From: Rikenellaceae bacterium
GTDB taxonomy: Bacteria; Bacteroidota; Bacteroidia; Bacteroidales; Rikenellaceae
Assembly: GCA_017463585.1 (NCBI GenBank)
Contig: JAFTOX010000003.1
Span: forward strand, 62,001-126,000
DNA length: 64,000 nucleotides
Reading direction: 5' to 3'
In this document: one piece after another, positions 8,332 through 18,110 of the stretch
Position numbering within the stretch: position 1 is the stretch's first letter
Layout: each line of letters opens with the position of its first letter
Position numbers and translations under genes: made by a program
The notes under the pieces: model-generated
Told to the model about the DNA's origin: nothing
The model's input: only the letters and a program-made list of their open reading frames with translations
Databases searched by the model: none

Positions 8332-8534
8332 GAGAGTCGAATGATAAAATTTCACAAAATCGGCACATTCGATTATAATTCATTACCTTTCGACGAGTTT
8401 TTTGTTGCTCGGAAGGGCGGTTGGTCGAAAGGTCGATTGCCTACCTCTCGCGTCAATCGGTCGAGGTGTGCTGCTCGCCCACGCGATAAATGTGCGCGCG
8501 TGATGGTAAGTTGGTCGATTTTTGTCGAAAAGTT

Positions 8535-8566
8535 CTTGCACGATCGAATAAAAAGTTTTACCTTTG
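8535..8566 (+). promoter_or_regulatory. Promoter of the DUF349 gene
   Basis: TACCTTTG at 8559-8566 matches TAnnTTTG, with CTTG (8535-8538) 20 bp upstream as a -33 element. Transcription would start near 8573, placing the 8581-8597 palindrome inside the leader. Confidence 0.7.
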
Positions 8567-8580
8567 CTCGTTAAACTGTG

Positions 8581-8597
8581 TTTAGACTATGTCTAAA
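8581..8597. promoter_or_regulatory. 17-bp palindrome in the DUF349 leader
   Basis: TTTAGAC-tat-GTCTAAA is a perfect 7-bp inverted repeat about 8 bp downstream of the expected transcription start. Position and symmetry suit a dimeric repressor site; a short RNA hairpin is the alternative. Confidence 0.45.
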
Positions 8598-8635
8598 TGC
8601 TGTAACCTGATCACTCTTAAATCTTTAATTGAAGT

Positions 8636-10609
8636 ATGGATACCAAAGTTTCCAACCAGTCTGTTCCTGTGGAACAAGTCAGCAATGCTGAAGATGTGCA
8701 CAATGTAGCTACCACGATGCAGCCCGAGGAGGTTGCCGCAACCATTAACGCCGAGGAGCCCGAAGTGGCCGAAGGTGTTGATTTTTCGGACGAGGAGGCT
8801 CGTCTTGCTGCCGACAATGCCGGCATTGATCTGGGTGAGGCCACGCCCGAAGAGGAGGAGGCTCAACCCGAAGCGCAGATGGCGACCGATGAGCAGTCGC
8901 TTGTCGGTAAGAGCAAGACCGAACTTGTCGAATTGTTTGCACAACTGTTGGAAACAAAGCCCGTGCAGAGCCTGCGTGGTGATGCCGAGGCGATCAAAAT
9001 AGCATTCTACAAATTACGCCGCTCGGAGGTCGATGCTCAGCGCAAGGAGTTCCTCGATGCGGGAGGCAAAGAGGAGGAGTTCTCGCCGTCGATTGATGGC
9101 GCTGAGGTAACACTCAAAGAGCTGTTTGCTCGCTACCGCAAGATGCGCGATGAGTTCGTAGCGGGTTTGGAGCAGGCTAAGGAGGAGAACCTGAAAGTTA
9201 AGCTCGCTATTATCGACGAGTTGAAGGAGTTGGTTAATAGCGACGAGACGCTCAACCATACATTCACCAAGTTCCGTGAGTTGCAGCAGCGCTGGAAGGA
9301 GACGGGTCCCGTTCCTCAGGCCAATGTGAAGGACACGTGGGAGACCTACAACCTGCACGTTGAGAATTTCTACAACTTTATCAAGATCAACAAGGAGTTG
9401 CGTGATCTCGATTTGAAGAAGAACTACGAGGCTAAGATCGCTCTGTGCGAGCAGGCCGAGGCGTTGGTAATGGAGCAGTCGGTGGTTTCGGCGTTCCGCA
9501 AGTTGCAGAAGTTGCACGACGAGTGGCGCGAGACGGGTCCTGTGGCTAATGAGTTCAAGGAGCCGCTGTGGGAGCGTTTCAAGCAGGCGAGCTCGCGTGT
9601 CAATAAGGCTCATCAGGAGTATTTCGAATCGCTCAAAGGTGAGCAGCAGAAGAATCTCGAAATGAAGACCGAGCTTTGCGTGAAAGCCGAGGAGTTGTCG
9701 GAGCAGATGTTCACTTCGCGCAAGGAGTGGAACAAGGCCAACGATCGTCTGTTGGAGATTCAGAAGGTGTGGAAGACAATCGGTTTTGCACCGAAGAAGG
9801 ATAATACCCGTATCTACGAGCGTTTCCGCAACGCTTGCGATCGTTTCTTTGCGATGAAGCGCGATTATTATGCTCAGATCAAAGCCGAGATGGATCACAA
9901 CCTGCAATTGAAGAATGAGATCTGCGAGGCTGCCGAGTCGATCAAGGATAGCGAGGATTGGAAGAAGACAGCCGATGAACTGATCGCATTGCAGAAGCGT
10001 TGGAAGGAGATTGGTACGGTGTCGCGCCGCCACTCGGACGCAGTGTGGAAGCGTTTCCGCGCAGCGTGCGATTACTTCTTCGAGCGCAAGGCGGCTCACT
10101 TCTCGTCGATTGATAACGAGCAGGAGCGTAATTTGCAGGCTAAGCGCGAACTGTTGGAGCAGATGAAGGCTTGCGATGTCAAGGAGGGTGGCTACGAGGC
10201 TATCAAATCGTTCCAGCGCAAGTGGAACGAGATCGGTTATGTGCCCATCAAGCAGAAGGACGCGCTGCAAAAACAGTATAAGGAGGTTGTCGATGCAATG
10301 TTTGCAACGTTGCGTGGTTCGGAGCACGATCGCTCGATGGATCGTTTCCGTTCGAAACTCTCGTCGATGAAGGCATCGGGCGACAAGCGTCTGCGTTCGG
10401 AGCGTGAGCGTTTATATAATAAGGTAAAGCAGCTCGAAGCGGACATCGCTCTGTTGGAGAATAACATCGGTTTCTTTGCTCACTCGAAGAATGCCGAGTC
10501 GATGATCAACGACGTTCGTGCCAAGATCGCTAAGGCTAAGGCTGAGATGGCCGAGACTATCGAGAAGGTGAAGATGATCGACCGCGAGGAGGAGCAGAGC
10601 GAGAACTAA
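8636..10609 (+). CDS. DUF349 repeat protein
   Basis: A 657-residue cytoplasmic protein. Residues 1-90 are acidic and low in complexity. Five DUF349 repeats follow, each with a W-x-G/E-T/I-G-P/x-V/A core: around residues 215-245 (LQQRWKETGPVPQ), 290-320 (HDEWRETGPVANEF), 370-405 (IQKVWKTIGFAPKK), 450-480 (LQKRWKEIGTVSRR) and 525-555 (FQRKWNEIGYVPIK). Residues 575-650 form a charged coiled coil. DUF349 proteins of this size are general in Bacteroidetes; no biochemical role is firmly known to me. It lies 60 bp upstream of pyrG with no terminator between, so it may be co-transcribed with pyrG and yidC. Confidence 0.85.
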   Translation: MDTKVSNQSVPVEQVSNAEDVHNVATTMQPEEVAATINAEEPEVAEGVDFSDEEARLAADNAGIDLGEATPEEEEAQPEAQMATDEQSLVGKSKTELVELFAQLLETKPVQSLRGDAEAIKIAFYKLRRSEVDAQRKEFLDAGGKEEEFSPSIDGAEVTLKELFARYRKMRDEFVAGLEQAKEENLKVKLAIIDELKELVNSDETLNHTFTKFRELQQRWKETGPVPQANVKDTWETYNLHVENFYNFIKINKELRDLDLKKNYEAKIALCEQAEALVMEQSVVSAFRKLQKLHDEWRETGPVANEFKEPLWERFKQASSRVNKAHQEYFESLKGEQQKNLEMKTELCVKAEELSEQMFTSRKEWNKANDRLLEIQKVWKTIGFAPKKDNTRIYERFRNACDRFFAMKRDYYAQIKAEMDHNLQLKNEICEAAESIKDSEDWKKTADELIALQKRWKEIGTVSRRHSDAVWKRFRAACDYFFERKAAHFSSIDNEQERNLQAKRELLEQMKACDVKEGGYEAIKSFQRKWNEIGYVPIKQKDALQKQYKEVVDAMFATLRGSEHDRSMDRFRSKLSSMKASGDKRLRSERERLYNKVKQLEADIALLENNIGFFAHSKNAESMINDVRAKIAKAKAEMAETIEKVKMIDREEEQSEN

Positions 10610-10669
10610 ACCAAAGAGCAACGAAAAGAAACTAATTAGAGAAACCAAAAATATAAAAATTATACGATT

Positions 10670-12283
10670 ATGTCAATTGCTAAGCCCAAGTACATTTTCG
10701 TGACCGGCGGTGTCGCCTCGTCACTCGGCAAAGGTATTATCTCTTCGTCGATTGCGCGTCTGTTGCAGGCACGCGGATACTCGGTCGCAATCCAGAAGTG
10801 CGACCCCTATATCAACGTCGATCCCGGTACGTTGAACCCCTACGAGCACGGCGAGTGCTACGTAACCAATGATGGAACTGAGGCCGACCTCGATTTGGGT
10901 CACTACGAGCGTTTCACTGCCATTCCCACTTCGAGCGCAAATACCGTAACGACGGGTAAGATCTACCAGAGCGTAATCAACAAGGAGCGTCGTGGTGAGT
11001 ATCTGGGTAAGACCGTGCAGGTTATTCCTCATATCACCGACGAGATCAAGCGTCGCATTCAGTTGTTGTCGGCAAAGAAGATCTACGACGTGATTATCAC
11101 CGAGATCGGTGGTACGGTAGGCGATATCGAGTCGTTGCCCTATATTGAGTCGGTGCGTCAGTTGCGCTATCAGCTTGGTTATCGCAATACGGCGCTGGTT
11201 CACTTGACCCTTGTACCCTATATGACGGCAAGTGCCGAGTTGAAGACCAAGCCTACTCAGCACTCGGTTAAGGCTCTGTTGGAGAATGGTTTGCAGCCCG
11301 ATGTGTTGGTACTTCGTTCGGAGCATCATCTGCCTCAGGAGGTGCGTCGCAAGGTGGCTCTGTTCTGCAATGTCGATCCTCAGGCTGTGGTTGAGTCGAT
11401 GGACGTTCCTACGATCTATGAGGTGCCTTTGAAGATGCGCGAGCAGAATCTGGATTTGGTACTGCTGGATAAGTTGAATCTGCCTGCTGACAAGCCGTCG
11501 GATATGAAGGCGTGGGAGGCTTTCGTCGAGAAGGTTAAGAATCCTTCGAAGCGTGTCGATATCGCGCTGGTTGGTAAGTATGTTGAACTGCCCGACGCTT
11601 ATAAGTCGATCATCGAGGCATACGTTCACGCTGGTGCAATGAACGATTGTAAGGTGAAACTGCACCTGATTCCCGCTGAGAAGGTTACCCCCGCATCGGT
11701 TGAGGAGTTGCTGGGTCAGATGAACGGTATTATGGTCGCTCCCGGTTTCGGTAACCGCGGTATTGATGGCAAGCTGACCGCCGTGAAGTATGCTCGTGAG
11801 AACAATGTGCCGTTCTTCGGTATCTGTTTGGGTATGCAGTGCGCAGTGATCGAATTTGCTCGCAACGTGTTGGGCTATGAGGACGCCAATTCGACCGAGA
11901 TGGAGCAGACTCAGCACCCCGTTATCGACCTGATGGAGGAGCAGAAGGGGCTGTCGGAGAAGGGCGGTACGATGCGCTTGGGCTCATATCCTTGCCATTT
12001 GGATCCTCACTCGAAGGTGAGCCGTGCTTACAACGCAACGACCGTTGAGGAGCGTCATCGTCACCGCTATGAGTTCAATAGCGACTATTTGGAGGAGTTC
12101 GAGGCAGCAGGTATGCGTGCCGTTGGTATCAATCCCGAAACGGGCTTGGTTGAGGTAGTCGAGATCGACAATCACCCCTGGTTTGTTGCTACGCAGTATC
12201 ATCCCGAGTATAGCAGCAATGTGCTGAATCCTCACCCTCTGTTTGTAGCATTTGTGGCTGCGGCATTGGCGAATAAGAAGTAG
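10670..12283 (+). CDS. pyrG: CTP synthase
   Basis: 537 residues, the normal length. The N-terminal synthetase domain begins KYIFVTGGVASSLGKGI and contains QKCDPYINVDPGTLNPYEHG and the metal/UTP-binding ITEIGGTVGDIES. The C-terminal class I glutaminase domain has the nucleophile elbow FFGICLGMQCA and the catalytic His/Glu in TQYHPEYSS. It makes CTP from UTP, ATP and glutamine. It starts 60 bp after the DUF349 gene and ends 45 bp before yidC, with no terminator at either junction, so a three-gene transcript is likely. Confidence 0.98.
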   Translation: MSIAKPKYIFVTGGVASSLGKGIISSSIARLLQARGYSVAIQKCDPYINVDPGTLNPYEHGECYVTNDGTEADLDLGHYERFTAIPTSSANTVTTGKIYQSVINKERRGEYLGKTVQVIPHITDEIKRRIQLLSAKKIYDVIITEIGGTVGDIESLPYIESVRQLRYQLGYRNTALVHLTLVPYMTASAELKTKPTQHSVKALLENGLQPDVLVLRSEHHLPQEVRRKVALFCNVDPQAVVESMDVPTIYEVPLKMREQNLDLVLLDKLNLPADKPSDMKAWEAFVEKVKNPSKRVDIALVGKYVELPDAYKSIIEAYVHAGAMNDCKVKLHLIPAEKVTPASVEELLGQMNGIMVAPGFGNRGIDGKLTAVKYARENNVPFFGICLGMQCAVIEFARNVLGYEDANSTEMEQTQHPVIDLMEEQKGLSEKGGTMRLGSYPCHLDPHSKVSRAYNATTVEERHRHRYEFNSDYLEEFEAAGMRAVGINPETGLVEVVEIDNHPWFVATQYHPEYSSNVLNPHPLFVAFVAAALANKK

Positions 12284-12328
12284 TCGTGAGGACTCAAACT
12301 AAACTAATGTGCAACTTAAAAATTTGAG

Positions 12329-14299
12329 ATGGATAAAAATTCAGTAATCGGACTTGTCTTGATTGGCGCACTGCTGATCGGATATAGTTTCTACACAAAC
12401 AAACAACAGCAGGAGTACCAGAAGGCGCAGGCCGAGTGGGTTGCTGCACACCCTGAGTTGGCCGAGCAGTCCGCCGAGGCGGATACTACGGTCGTTGCTG
12501 CCGAGACGGCCGCAATCGCGGGTGACACTTTGACGGCTGAGCAGCGCCAGCAGCGTGCTGACGAGGCTTTGAATGCAAATTTGGGTAACGATCTTTATGC
12601 GGCTTTGAAGGGCGCAGATCAAACCTTCGAGGTCGAGAATGATGTGATGAAGGTTACGTTCTCGAATCGAGGTGCGCAGATTACGGGCGTAGAGTTGAAG
12701 GATTATATGCGTTATGCCGAGGGCGAGCGCACCGAGCACGTGCATATGATGCGCGAGGGTTCGGCCGATTTCGATATCTGTATGTACGTGCGCAACGGGC
12801 TGAACAATGTTCGCCTCAATACCCACGATTACGCTTTCGTGGTCGATCCGGTGCAGAAGATTGACGATTATCAGCAGGTTGTTATGCGTCTGCCGGTGAG
12901 CGGAATGTCGGCTATCGAGTATGTCTATAAGGTGTATGATTCGGAGTCGGTGGCTCGTAACTATATGATCGACTTCGACGTACGTATGGTCGATATGGAG
13001 CAGTTGATGAGCAACCAGACTCAGTTAGACGTTGTTTGGCGCAGCATTTCGCTCCGCAACGAGAAGGGTTTCCAGAACGAGAATATGGCAACGACGATTG
13101 CCTATCGTTTCCCTGGCGAGAGTTCGATCGAGGAGTTGTCGGTGGGCGAGCGTGCCGAGGAGACCGAGAATACCCGCGTTAATTGGGTAGCGTTCAAGCA
13201 GCAGTTCTTCTCGTCGGTGCTGATTGCCGATAATAATTTCGACTATGCGTCGATGCGCTACACGACCTTCCCCGAGGGCTCGGAGGAGTTGAAGAGCTTC
13301 AATGCTTCGATGTCGATTCCCTATTCGAAGGAGATGACCGACTATAAGTTCCAATTCTACTTCGGTCCGAACAAGTATTCGATCTTGAATAAGTGCGTTT
13401 CGGAGAACGACGAACCGCTCTATTTGGAGCGTTTGATTCCGCTGGGTTGGGGTATCTTCGGCTGGGTAAACCGCTGGTTTGTAATCCCGATGTTCGATTT
13501 CCTGAGCAAGTATATCGGTAACTTCGGTTGGATCATTTTGATTATGACCATCGTGATCAAGATTATCATCTCGCCGCTGACCTTTAAGTCGTATGCTTCG
13601 ACGGCTAAGATGCGTGTCATCAAGCCCGAGATGGACGAGATCAATGCGCGCTATCCCAATCCCGACGATGCAATGAAGAAACAGCAGGCCGTTATGGAGC
13701 TCTATCAACGTGCCGGTATCAGCCCGATGGGTGGTTGCTTGCCGATGTTGATCCAGATGCCTATTCTGATTGCGATGTTCCGTTTCTTCCCTGCCTCGAT
13801 CGAGTTGCGTGGCGAGAGCTTCTTGTGGGCTGAGGACCTTTCGACCTACGATAGTGTGCTCAACCTGCCCTTCTCGATTCCTTGGTATGGCGACCACGTG
13901 AGCTTGTTCGCGCTGTTGATGGCCGTGTCGTTGTTTGTCTATTCGTGGATCAACTATCAGCAGACCGCCGCATCGCAGCCTCAGATGGCAGGTATGAAGT
14001 TTATGACGCTCTATATGATGCCTGTGATGATGCTCTTGTGGTTCAATAGCTATTCGAGTGGTTTGTGCTACTACTACTTCATTTCGCAGTTGATCACCAT
14101 TGCTCTGACCTACATAATCCGTGCAATGTTGGACGATGATAAGGTGCGTGCGCAGATGCAGGCCAACGCCAAGAAGAAAAAGAAGAAGAAAAAGAGTAGT
14201 TTCCAGCAGCGTTATGAGGAGTTGTTGAAGCAGCAGCAGGAGATGTTGCGTGAGCAGCGTCAGCAGCAGGCTCAGCAGCAGCAACAGCGTCGCAAGTAA
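12329..14299 (+). CDS. yidC: Membrane protein insertase YidC
   Basis: 656 residues. The N-terminal membrane anchor (SVIGLVLIGALLIGYSF) precedes a large periplasmic beta domain (about 80-370) and then the conserved insertase core with GWGIFGWVNRWFVIPMFDFL, NFGWIILIMTIVIKIIISPLT and GGCLPMLIQMPILIAMF. Further membrane helices lie near residues 530-600. The tail is an extreme basic/Gln stretch of consecutive Lys followed by Gln-rich sequence, likely ribosome-contacting. It inserts and folds inner-membrane proteins with or without Sec. It is the last gene of the pyrG group and is followed by a terminator at 14320-14355. Confidence 0.97.
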   Translation: MDKNSVIGLVLIGALLIGYSFYTNKQQQEYQKAQAEWVAAHPELAEQSAEADTTVVAAETAAIAGDTLTAEQRQQRADEALNANLGNDLYAALKGADQTFEVENDVMKVTFSNRGAQITGVELKDYMRYAEGERTEHVHMMREGSADFDICMYVRNGLNNVRLNTHDYAFVVDPVQKIDDYQQVVMRLPVSGMSAIEYVYKVYDSESVARNYMIDFDVRMVDMEQLMSNQTQLDVVWRSISLRNEKGFQNENMATTIAYRFPGESSIEELSVGERAEETENTRVNWVAFKQQFFSSVLIADNNFDYASMRYTTFPEGSEELKSFNASMSIPYSKEMTDYKFQFYFGPNKYSILNKCVSENDEPLYLERLIPLGWGIFGWVNRWFVIPMFDFLSKYIGNFGWIILIMTIVIKIIISPLTFKSYASTAKMRVIKPEMDEINARYPNPDDAMKKQQAVMELYQRAGISPMGGCLPMLIQMPILIAMFRFFPASIELRGESFLWAEDLSTYDSVLNLPFSIPWYGDHVSLFALLMAVSLFVYSWINYQQTAASQPQMAGMKFMTLYMMPVMMLLWFNSYSSGLCYYYFISQLITIALTYIIRAMLDDDKVRAQMQANAKKKKKKKKSSFQQRYEELLKQQQEMLREQRQQQAQQQQQRRK

Positions 14300-14319
14300 G
14301 TCGCTCTGTTCGACAGATC

Positions 14320-14355
14320 AAAAAGCCGTATCTCGCAATGAGGTGCGGTTTTTTT
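14320..14355 (+). terminator. Terminator after yidC
   Basis: The stem ccgtatctc / gaggtgcgg (with G-U pairs) is flanked by A5 and followed by a run of T residues. Confidence 0.75.
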
Positions 14356-14365
14356 GTGCCGAAAA

Positions 14366-14397
14366 TTATGATAATCAGCAAAAAAACACTAACTTTG
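14366..14397 (+). promoter_or_regulatory. Promoter of tmk
   Basis: TAACTTTG at 14390-14397 matches the -7 consensus; the -33 position holds only TATG (14367-14370) with a 19-bp spacer. The tmk ATG is 30 bp downstream. Confidence 0.6.
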
Positions 14398-14427
14398 AAA
14401 GTTGAAACCATTTTAACCGAAATCACT

Positions 14428-15108
14428 ATGCCGTTCATAGTTCTCGAAGGCGTCGATGGCGCCGGTAAATCGACCCAAATCAAAAAGTTGCGCGAGGCGT
14501 TGGACGCACGTGGCATCGAGAGTGAGTACCTTCACTTTCCACGCTTCGATGCACCGATTTATGGCGATTTGATCGCTCGCTTCTTGCGTGGCGAGTTGGG
14601 CGCGTTGGAGCAGGTGAATCCCTATCTGGTTGCGCTGTTGTATGCGGGCGACCGTGCCGAGGCGGCTCCGATGATTCGTGGCTGGCTCAGCGAGGGCAAG
14701 GCTGTGATTGTCGATCGCTACGTCTATTCGAATGTGGGCTACCAATGCGCAAAGTTCAAGAGCGAGGAGGAGCGCGCGGCTCTGCAAGAGTGGATTATGC
14801 GCACCGAGTATGAGGAGTTTGCCATTCCCGAGCCCGACCTGTCGATCTTCCTCGATGTGCCCTTTGCATTCACCGAGCGCAAGCTCCGCGAGCAGCGCGA
14901 GGGCGACGACCGTAGCTATCTGAATGGTGCGAATGATATTCACGAGGCGTCGCTCGATCTGCAACGCACGGTGCGCGAGGTCTATCTGCGTGCAGCTACG
15001 ACCGACGAGCGCTTGGAGGTAATCGACTGCTCGACGGGCGAGGGACAGATGCAGACGCCCGATGAGATTTTCGCTAAGATCGAGGCGTTGGTCGAGCCGC
15101 TTTTGTAG
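14428..15108 (+). CDS. tmk: Thymidylate kinase (dTMP kinase)
   Basis: 226 residues. The P-loop GVDGAGKST is at residues 8-16, and the DRYVYSNVGYQ segment forms the nucleotide/substrate site. PDLSIFLDVPF marks the Walker B strand. It phosphorylates dTMP to dTDP. I start at ATG 14428 (MPFIVLEG), where homology begins; the frame extends upstream to 14338 but that part overlaps the promoter and terminator. The DoxX-family gene follows after 27 bp and is probably in the same transcript. Confidence 0.94.
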   Translation: MPFIVLEGVDGAGKSTQIKKLREALDARGIESEYLHFPRFDAPIYGDLIARFLRGELGALEQVNPYLVALLYAGDRAEAAPMIRGWLSEGKAVIVDRYVYSNVGYQCAKFKSEEERAALQEWIMRTEYEEFAIPEPDLSIFLDVPFAFTERKLREQREGDDRSYLNGANDIHEASLDLQRTVREVYLRAATTDERLEVIDCSTGEGQMQTPDEIFAKIEALVEPLL

Positions 15109-15135
15109 GAGATAAATGAAAAAACTGATATAGAG

Positions 15136-16257
15136 ATGTTACAAAGGGAGAGTAGGGATATTTTTCAAACAGTGGCGACTTTGTGCCGCATATTGTTTGC
15201 GCTGACGTTCATCTTTTCGGGATTTGTCAAGGTGGTCGATCCGTGGGGCACGGCTATCAAGATCAGCGAGTATCTGAACGCATTTGGCTTTGAGAACTTG
15301 AAGTATGCACGCTTCGGCTTTTCGATCTGGTTGTGCGGAGCAGAGCTGATGATGGGCTTGATGTTGCTGTTCCGTGTGCGCACACCGCTGATCTCGATCT
15401 TTGCGGTGCTGGCGATGTTGTTCTTCACGACAGTTACGTTCATTACGGCGATGTGGTTGCCGGTGGAGGATTGTGGCTGCTTTGGCGACGCGGTGAAACT
15501 GTCGAATTGGGAAACATTAGCCAAGAATCTGGTGCTGCTGCCGATGAGTATCGTCATCTGGTGGAGCGTGCGCAAGGAGAAGATATTTACCGTCGCGCGC
15601 TGGGAGCTGGTGATGACGGGACTGATTATGTGCGTGGCATTTGGTCTGGGTATCTATTGCTACCGCCACCTGCCGCTGGTCGATTTCCTGCCCTATAAGG
15701 TGGGTACATCGTTGCGTGAGGCTGTTTCGACCGACTTCGAAATGGAGGAGGGCAAGACGGTGCTGGTCTATCGCAATTTGCAGACAGGCGAGGAGCGTGA
15801 GTTCTCGTTGGAGGATACTGAGTGGCAAGATGAGAGCAAGTGGGAGTGGGTTGATACCCGCACCGAGGCTGTCGAATCGGATCCCGTGTCGGACGCGCTG
15901 TTGGCTGAGTTCTCGTTGCACGATGCCGAGGGTGATGCAACCGATGATGTGCTCGGATATGAGGGCAAAACCTATATGATCTGTGTGGGCGACTTTGCCG
16001 ATGTCAAGCCTGCGTGGGAGAGCCGTTTGGAGGCTTTGGTCAATCGAGCAATGGCCGAGGGCGCAAGGGTAGTGTGCCTCACCCCCGAATCGTTGCGCGA
16101 GATTACATATCGCCGTTTTGGCGAGAGTGATGAGGTGCGTTGCTACAATATCGACGCCACGACGTTGATGACGATGTTGCGTGCAAAGGTGGGTGTTGTG
16201 GTGCTTGACGATGGTGTGATTATGGATAAGCGCAATGTCCGCGATATCGACAAATAG
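15136..16257 (+). CDS. DoxX/MauE-type membrane protein with C-terminal thioredoxin-like region (BT_3928-like)
   Basis: A 373-residue protein with about five membrane helices in its first 185 residues. It opens as DoxX proteins do (RILFALTFIFSGFVKVVDPWG) and carries the MauE-like motif WLPVEDCGCFGDAVKLSNWE, whose Cys-Gly-Cys is suited to disulfide or quinone redox work. The C-terminal half (about 190-373) is soluble with thioredoxin-like secondary structure but no CxxC. Bacteroidales genomes carry this architecture as the BT_3928 family, of unproven function. It follows tmk by 27 bp. A role in envelope redox chemistry is inferred. Confidence 0.75.
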   Translation: MLQRESRDIFQTVATLCRILFALTFIFSGFVKVVDPWGTAIKISEYLNAFGFENLKYARFGFSIWLCGAELMMGLMLLFRVRTPLISIFAVLAMLFFTTVTFITAMWLPVEDCGCFGDAVKLSNWETLAKNLVLLPMSIVIWWSVRKEKIFTVARWELVMTGLIMCVAFGLGIYCYRHLPLVDFLPYKVGTSLREAVSTDFEMEEGKTVLVYRNLQTGEEREFSLEDTEWQDESKWEWVDTRTEAVESDPVSDALLAEFSLHDAEGDATDDVLGYEGKTYMICVGDFADVKPAWESRLEALVNRAMAEGARVVCLTPESLREITYRRFGESDEVRCYNIDATTLMTMLRAKVGVVVLDDGVIMDKRNVRDIDK

Positions 16258-16321
16258 CACAAAAATCGCGACAGCGAGCGAATTAACGGCCGAATAGAGC
16301 GAATAATAGCAAAATAATTTA

Positions 16322-16329
16322 TAAATTTG
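16322..16329 (+). promoter_or_regulatory. Candidate -7 box for glnS
   Basis: TAAATTTG matches TAnnTTTG and lies 20 bp before the glnS ATG. No TTTG stands at the expected -33 position, so this is a partial match. Confidence 0.45.
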
Positions 16330-16349
16330 ACGCCAAAAATTTTGAGATT

Positions 16350-18023
16350 ATGGCAATTGAAAACATCAACGAACAGAACGGCACTCAGAAGCCGCTCAAT
16401 TTTCTCGAAGAGATCATAACCGGTGCCATCGCCGAGGGTAACACACGAGTTCAGACTCGTTTCCCGCCCGAACCGAATGGCTATCTGCATATTGGCCACG
16501 CCAAGAGTATCTGCTTGAACTTCGGTTTGGCAAAGAAGTATGGCGGTAAGTGTAACTTGCGTTTCGACGATACCAACCCCGTGAAGGAGGATACCGAGTA
16601 CGTTGATTCGATCAAAGAGGATATCAAGTGGCTCGGTTTCGATTGGGCCGGCGAGTACTACGCTTCGGACTATTTCGATCAGTTGTATGAGTGGGCGAAG
16701 GTGCTCATCAAGAAGGGTTTGGCATACGTTGATGACCAGACTCAGGAGCAGATTCGCGAGAATCGCGGTACGGTAACCGTTCCGGGTACTCCCTCGCCGT
16801 GGCGTGATCGTTCGGTCGAGGAGAACTTGGATCTGTTTGAGCGTATGCGTGCAGGCGAGTTCGAGGACGGCAGCCGCGTGTTGCGTGCCAAGATCGATAT
16901 GGCACACCCCAATATGCTGTTCCGCGACCCGATTATGTATCGTATTATCCACGCCGATCACCACCGTACGGGCAGCAAGTGGTGCATCTACCCGATGTAC
17001 GACTATGCACACGGTCAGAGCGACTCGATCGAGCAGATCACTCATTCGATCTGTACGTTGGAGTTCGATGTTCACCGTCCGTTGTACGATTGGTTCATCG
17101 AGAAGTTGGAGATCTTCCCCAGCCACCAGTACGAGTTCGCACGTCTGAATCTGACCTATACGATGATGAGTAAGCGTAAGTTGCTCAAATTGGTTCAGAG
17201 CGGTATCGTGATGGGTTGGGACGACCCTCGTATGCCGACCATCTGCGCTCTGCGTCGTAAGGGTTATACCCCCGCTGCGGTACGTGCATTTGCCGAGAAG
17301 GTGGGTGTTGCAAAGCGCGATAATGTGATCGACCTGAGCTTGATGGAGTTCTGCGTGCGTGAGGATCTGAACAAGACCGCTGAGCGTCGTATGGCAGTTT
17401 TGAAGCCTTTGAAGGTTACCATCACCAACTATCCTGAGGATAAGACCGAGTACTTCACCTGCATCAATAATCCCGAGGACGAGGCTGCCGGCACACGTCA
17501 GGTGCCCTTCTCGCGCGAGATCTATATCGACCGCGACGACTTTATGGAGGTGCCGCCCAAGAAGTACTATCGTCTGTCGCCGGGTCAGGAGGTGCGTCTG
17601 CGCTATTCGTACTTGATTCGTTGCGAGGAGGTCGTGAAGGACGAGAATGGCGAAATCGTTGAGTTGCGTTGTACCTACGACCCGCAGTCGGGTGGTGGCT
17701 CGTCGTCGGACGGTCGTCGCGTGAAGGGTGTGATCCATTGGGTTAGTGCTCGCCACGCTGTCGAGGCTGAGGTTCGTCTGTTCGAGACGTTGTTCTCGGT
17801 CGAAGATCCCAACGATGACAACTTTATGGATTATTTGAATCCCACCTCGTTGGTTAAGACTACGGGTTACTTGGAGCCTTCGTTGGCTGAGGCACCTGTT
17901 GGCAAGACCTTCCAGTTCGAGCGCGTGGGTTACTTCTGTCCCGATACCGATTCGACGCCCGAGAAGTTGGTATTCAACCGCACGGTAACGTTGAAGGACT
18001 CGTGGGCTAAGATCAATAAGTAG
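16350..18023 (+). CDS. glnS: Glutaminyl-tRNA synthetase
   Basis: 557 residues, normal for bacterial GlnRS. The class I signature HIGH is at residues 47-50 in [16 protein letters not shown], and the KMSKS-like loop is MMSKRKLL near residues 271-278. DDTNP and the [22 protein letters not shown] substrate region are intact; the C-terminal beta-barrel domain recognises the anticodon. It charges tRNA-Gln directly, so the organism need not rely on transamidation. A tRNA-Gln (TTG anticodon) gene lies about 5 kb downstream at 23206-23276. It is followed by the rod-shaped RNA candidate. Confidence 0.97.
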   Translation: MAIENINEQNGTQKPLNFLEEIITGAIAEGNTRVQTRFPPEPNGYLHIGHAKSICLNFGLAKKYGGKCNLRFDDTNPVKEDTEYVDSIKEDIKWLGFDWAGEYYASDYFDQLYEWAKVLIKKGLAYVDDQTQEQIRENRGTVTVPGTPSPWRDRSVEENLDLFERMRAGEFEDGSRVLRAKIDMAHPNMLFRDPIMYRIIHADHHRTGSKWCIYPMYDYAHGQSDSIEQITHSICTLEFDVHRPLYDWFIEKLEIFPSHQYEFARLNLTYTMMSKRKLLKLVQSGIVMGWDDPRMPTICALRRKGYTPAAVRAFAEKVGVAKRDNVIDLSLMEFCVREDLNKTAERRMAVLKPLKVTITNYPEDKTEYFTCINNPEDEAAGTRQVPFSREIYIDRDDFMEVPPKKYYRLSPGQEVRLRYSYLIRCEEVVKDENGEIVELRCTYDPQSGGGSSSDGRRVKGVIHWVSARHAVEAEVRLFETLFSVEDPNDDNFMDYLNPTSLVKTTGYLEPSLAEAPVGKTFQFERVGYFCPDTDSTPEKLVFNRTVTLKDSWAKINK

Positions 18024-18043
18024 CCAACAAATTCTCCAAGAAA

Positions 18044-18085
18044 AATACGTTTGGGCTGTTGCACATTGCGCAGCTCAAACGTATT
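18044..18085. other. 15-bp hairpin downstream of glnS
   Basis: AATACGTTTGGGCTG pairs with CAGCTCAAACGTATT (one G-U) around a 12-nt loop. There is no T-run after it on the plus strand, but T-rich sequence follows on the minus strand. The left arm contains TACGTTTG, an exact TAnnTTTG match without a -33 element. It may end glnS mRNA, mark the 5' part of the downstream RNA, or be a terminator for minus-strand transcription. Confidence 0.5.
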
Positions 18086-18110
18086 ACTAACGGAGACGAA
18101 CATACATAGT

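Larger units (their letters stand above)
8251..8635. other. 385-bp divergent regulatory region, ackA / DUF349 gene
   Basis: No credible gene is seen; an open frame at 8341-8574 has no family features. The region holds a strong leftward promoter for ackA, a rightward promoter for the DUF349 gene, and a 17-bp palindrome near 8581-8597. The central 8345-8530 segment has no further structure I could identify. Confidence 0.6.

Noticed and set aside
8341-8574. Open frame of 77 codons in the ackA/DUF349 divergent region
   Set aside because: It overlaps both promoters, has no family-like features and atypical composition; treated as chance.
16143-17756. Long minus-strand frame opposite glnS
   Set aside because: A shadow of the real glnS frame caused by the codon bias of this genome; similar long antisense frames occur opposite alaS, glgB and addA.
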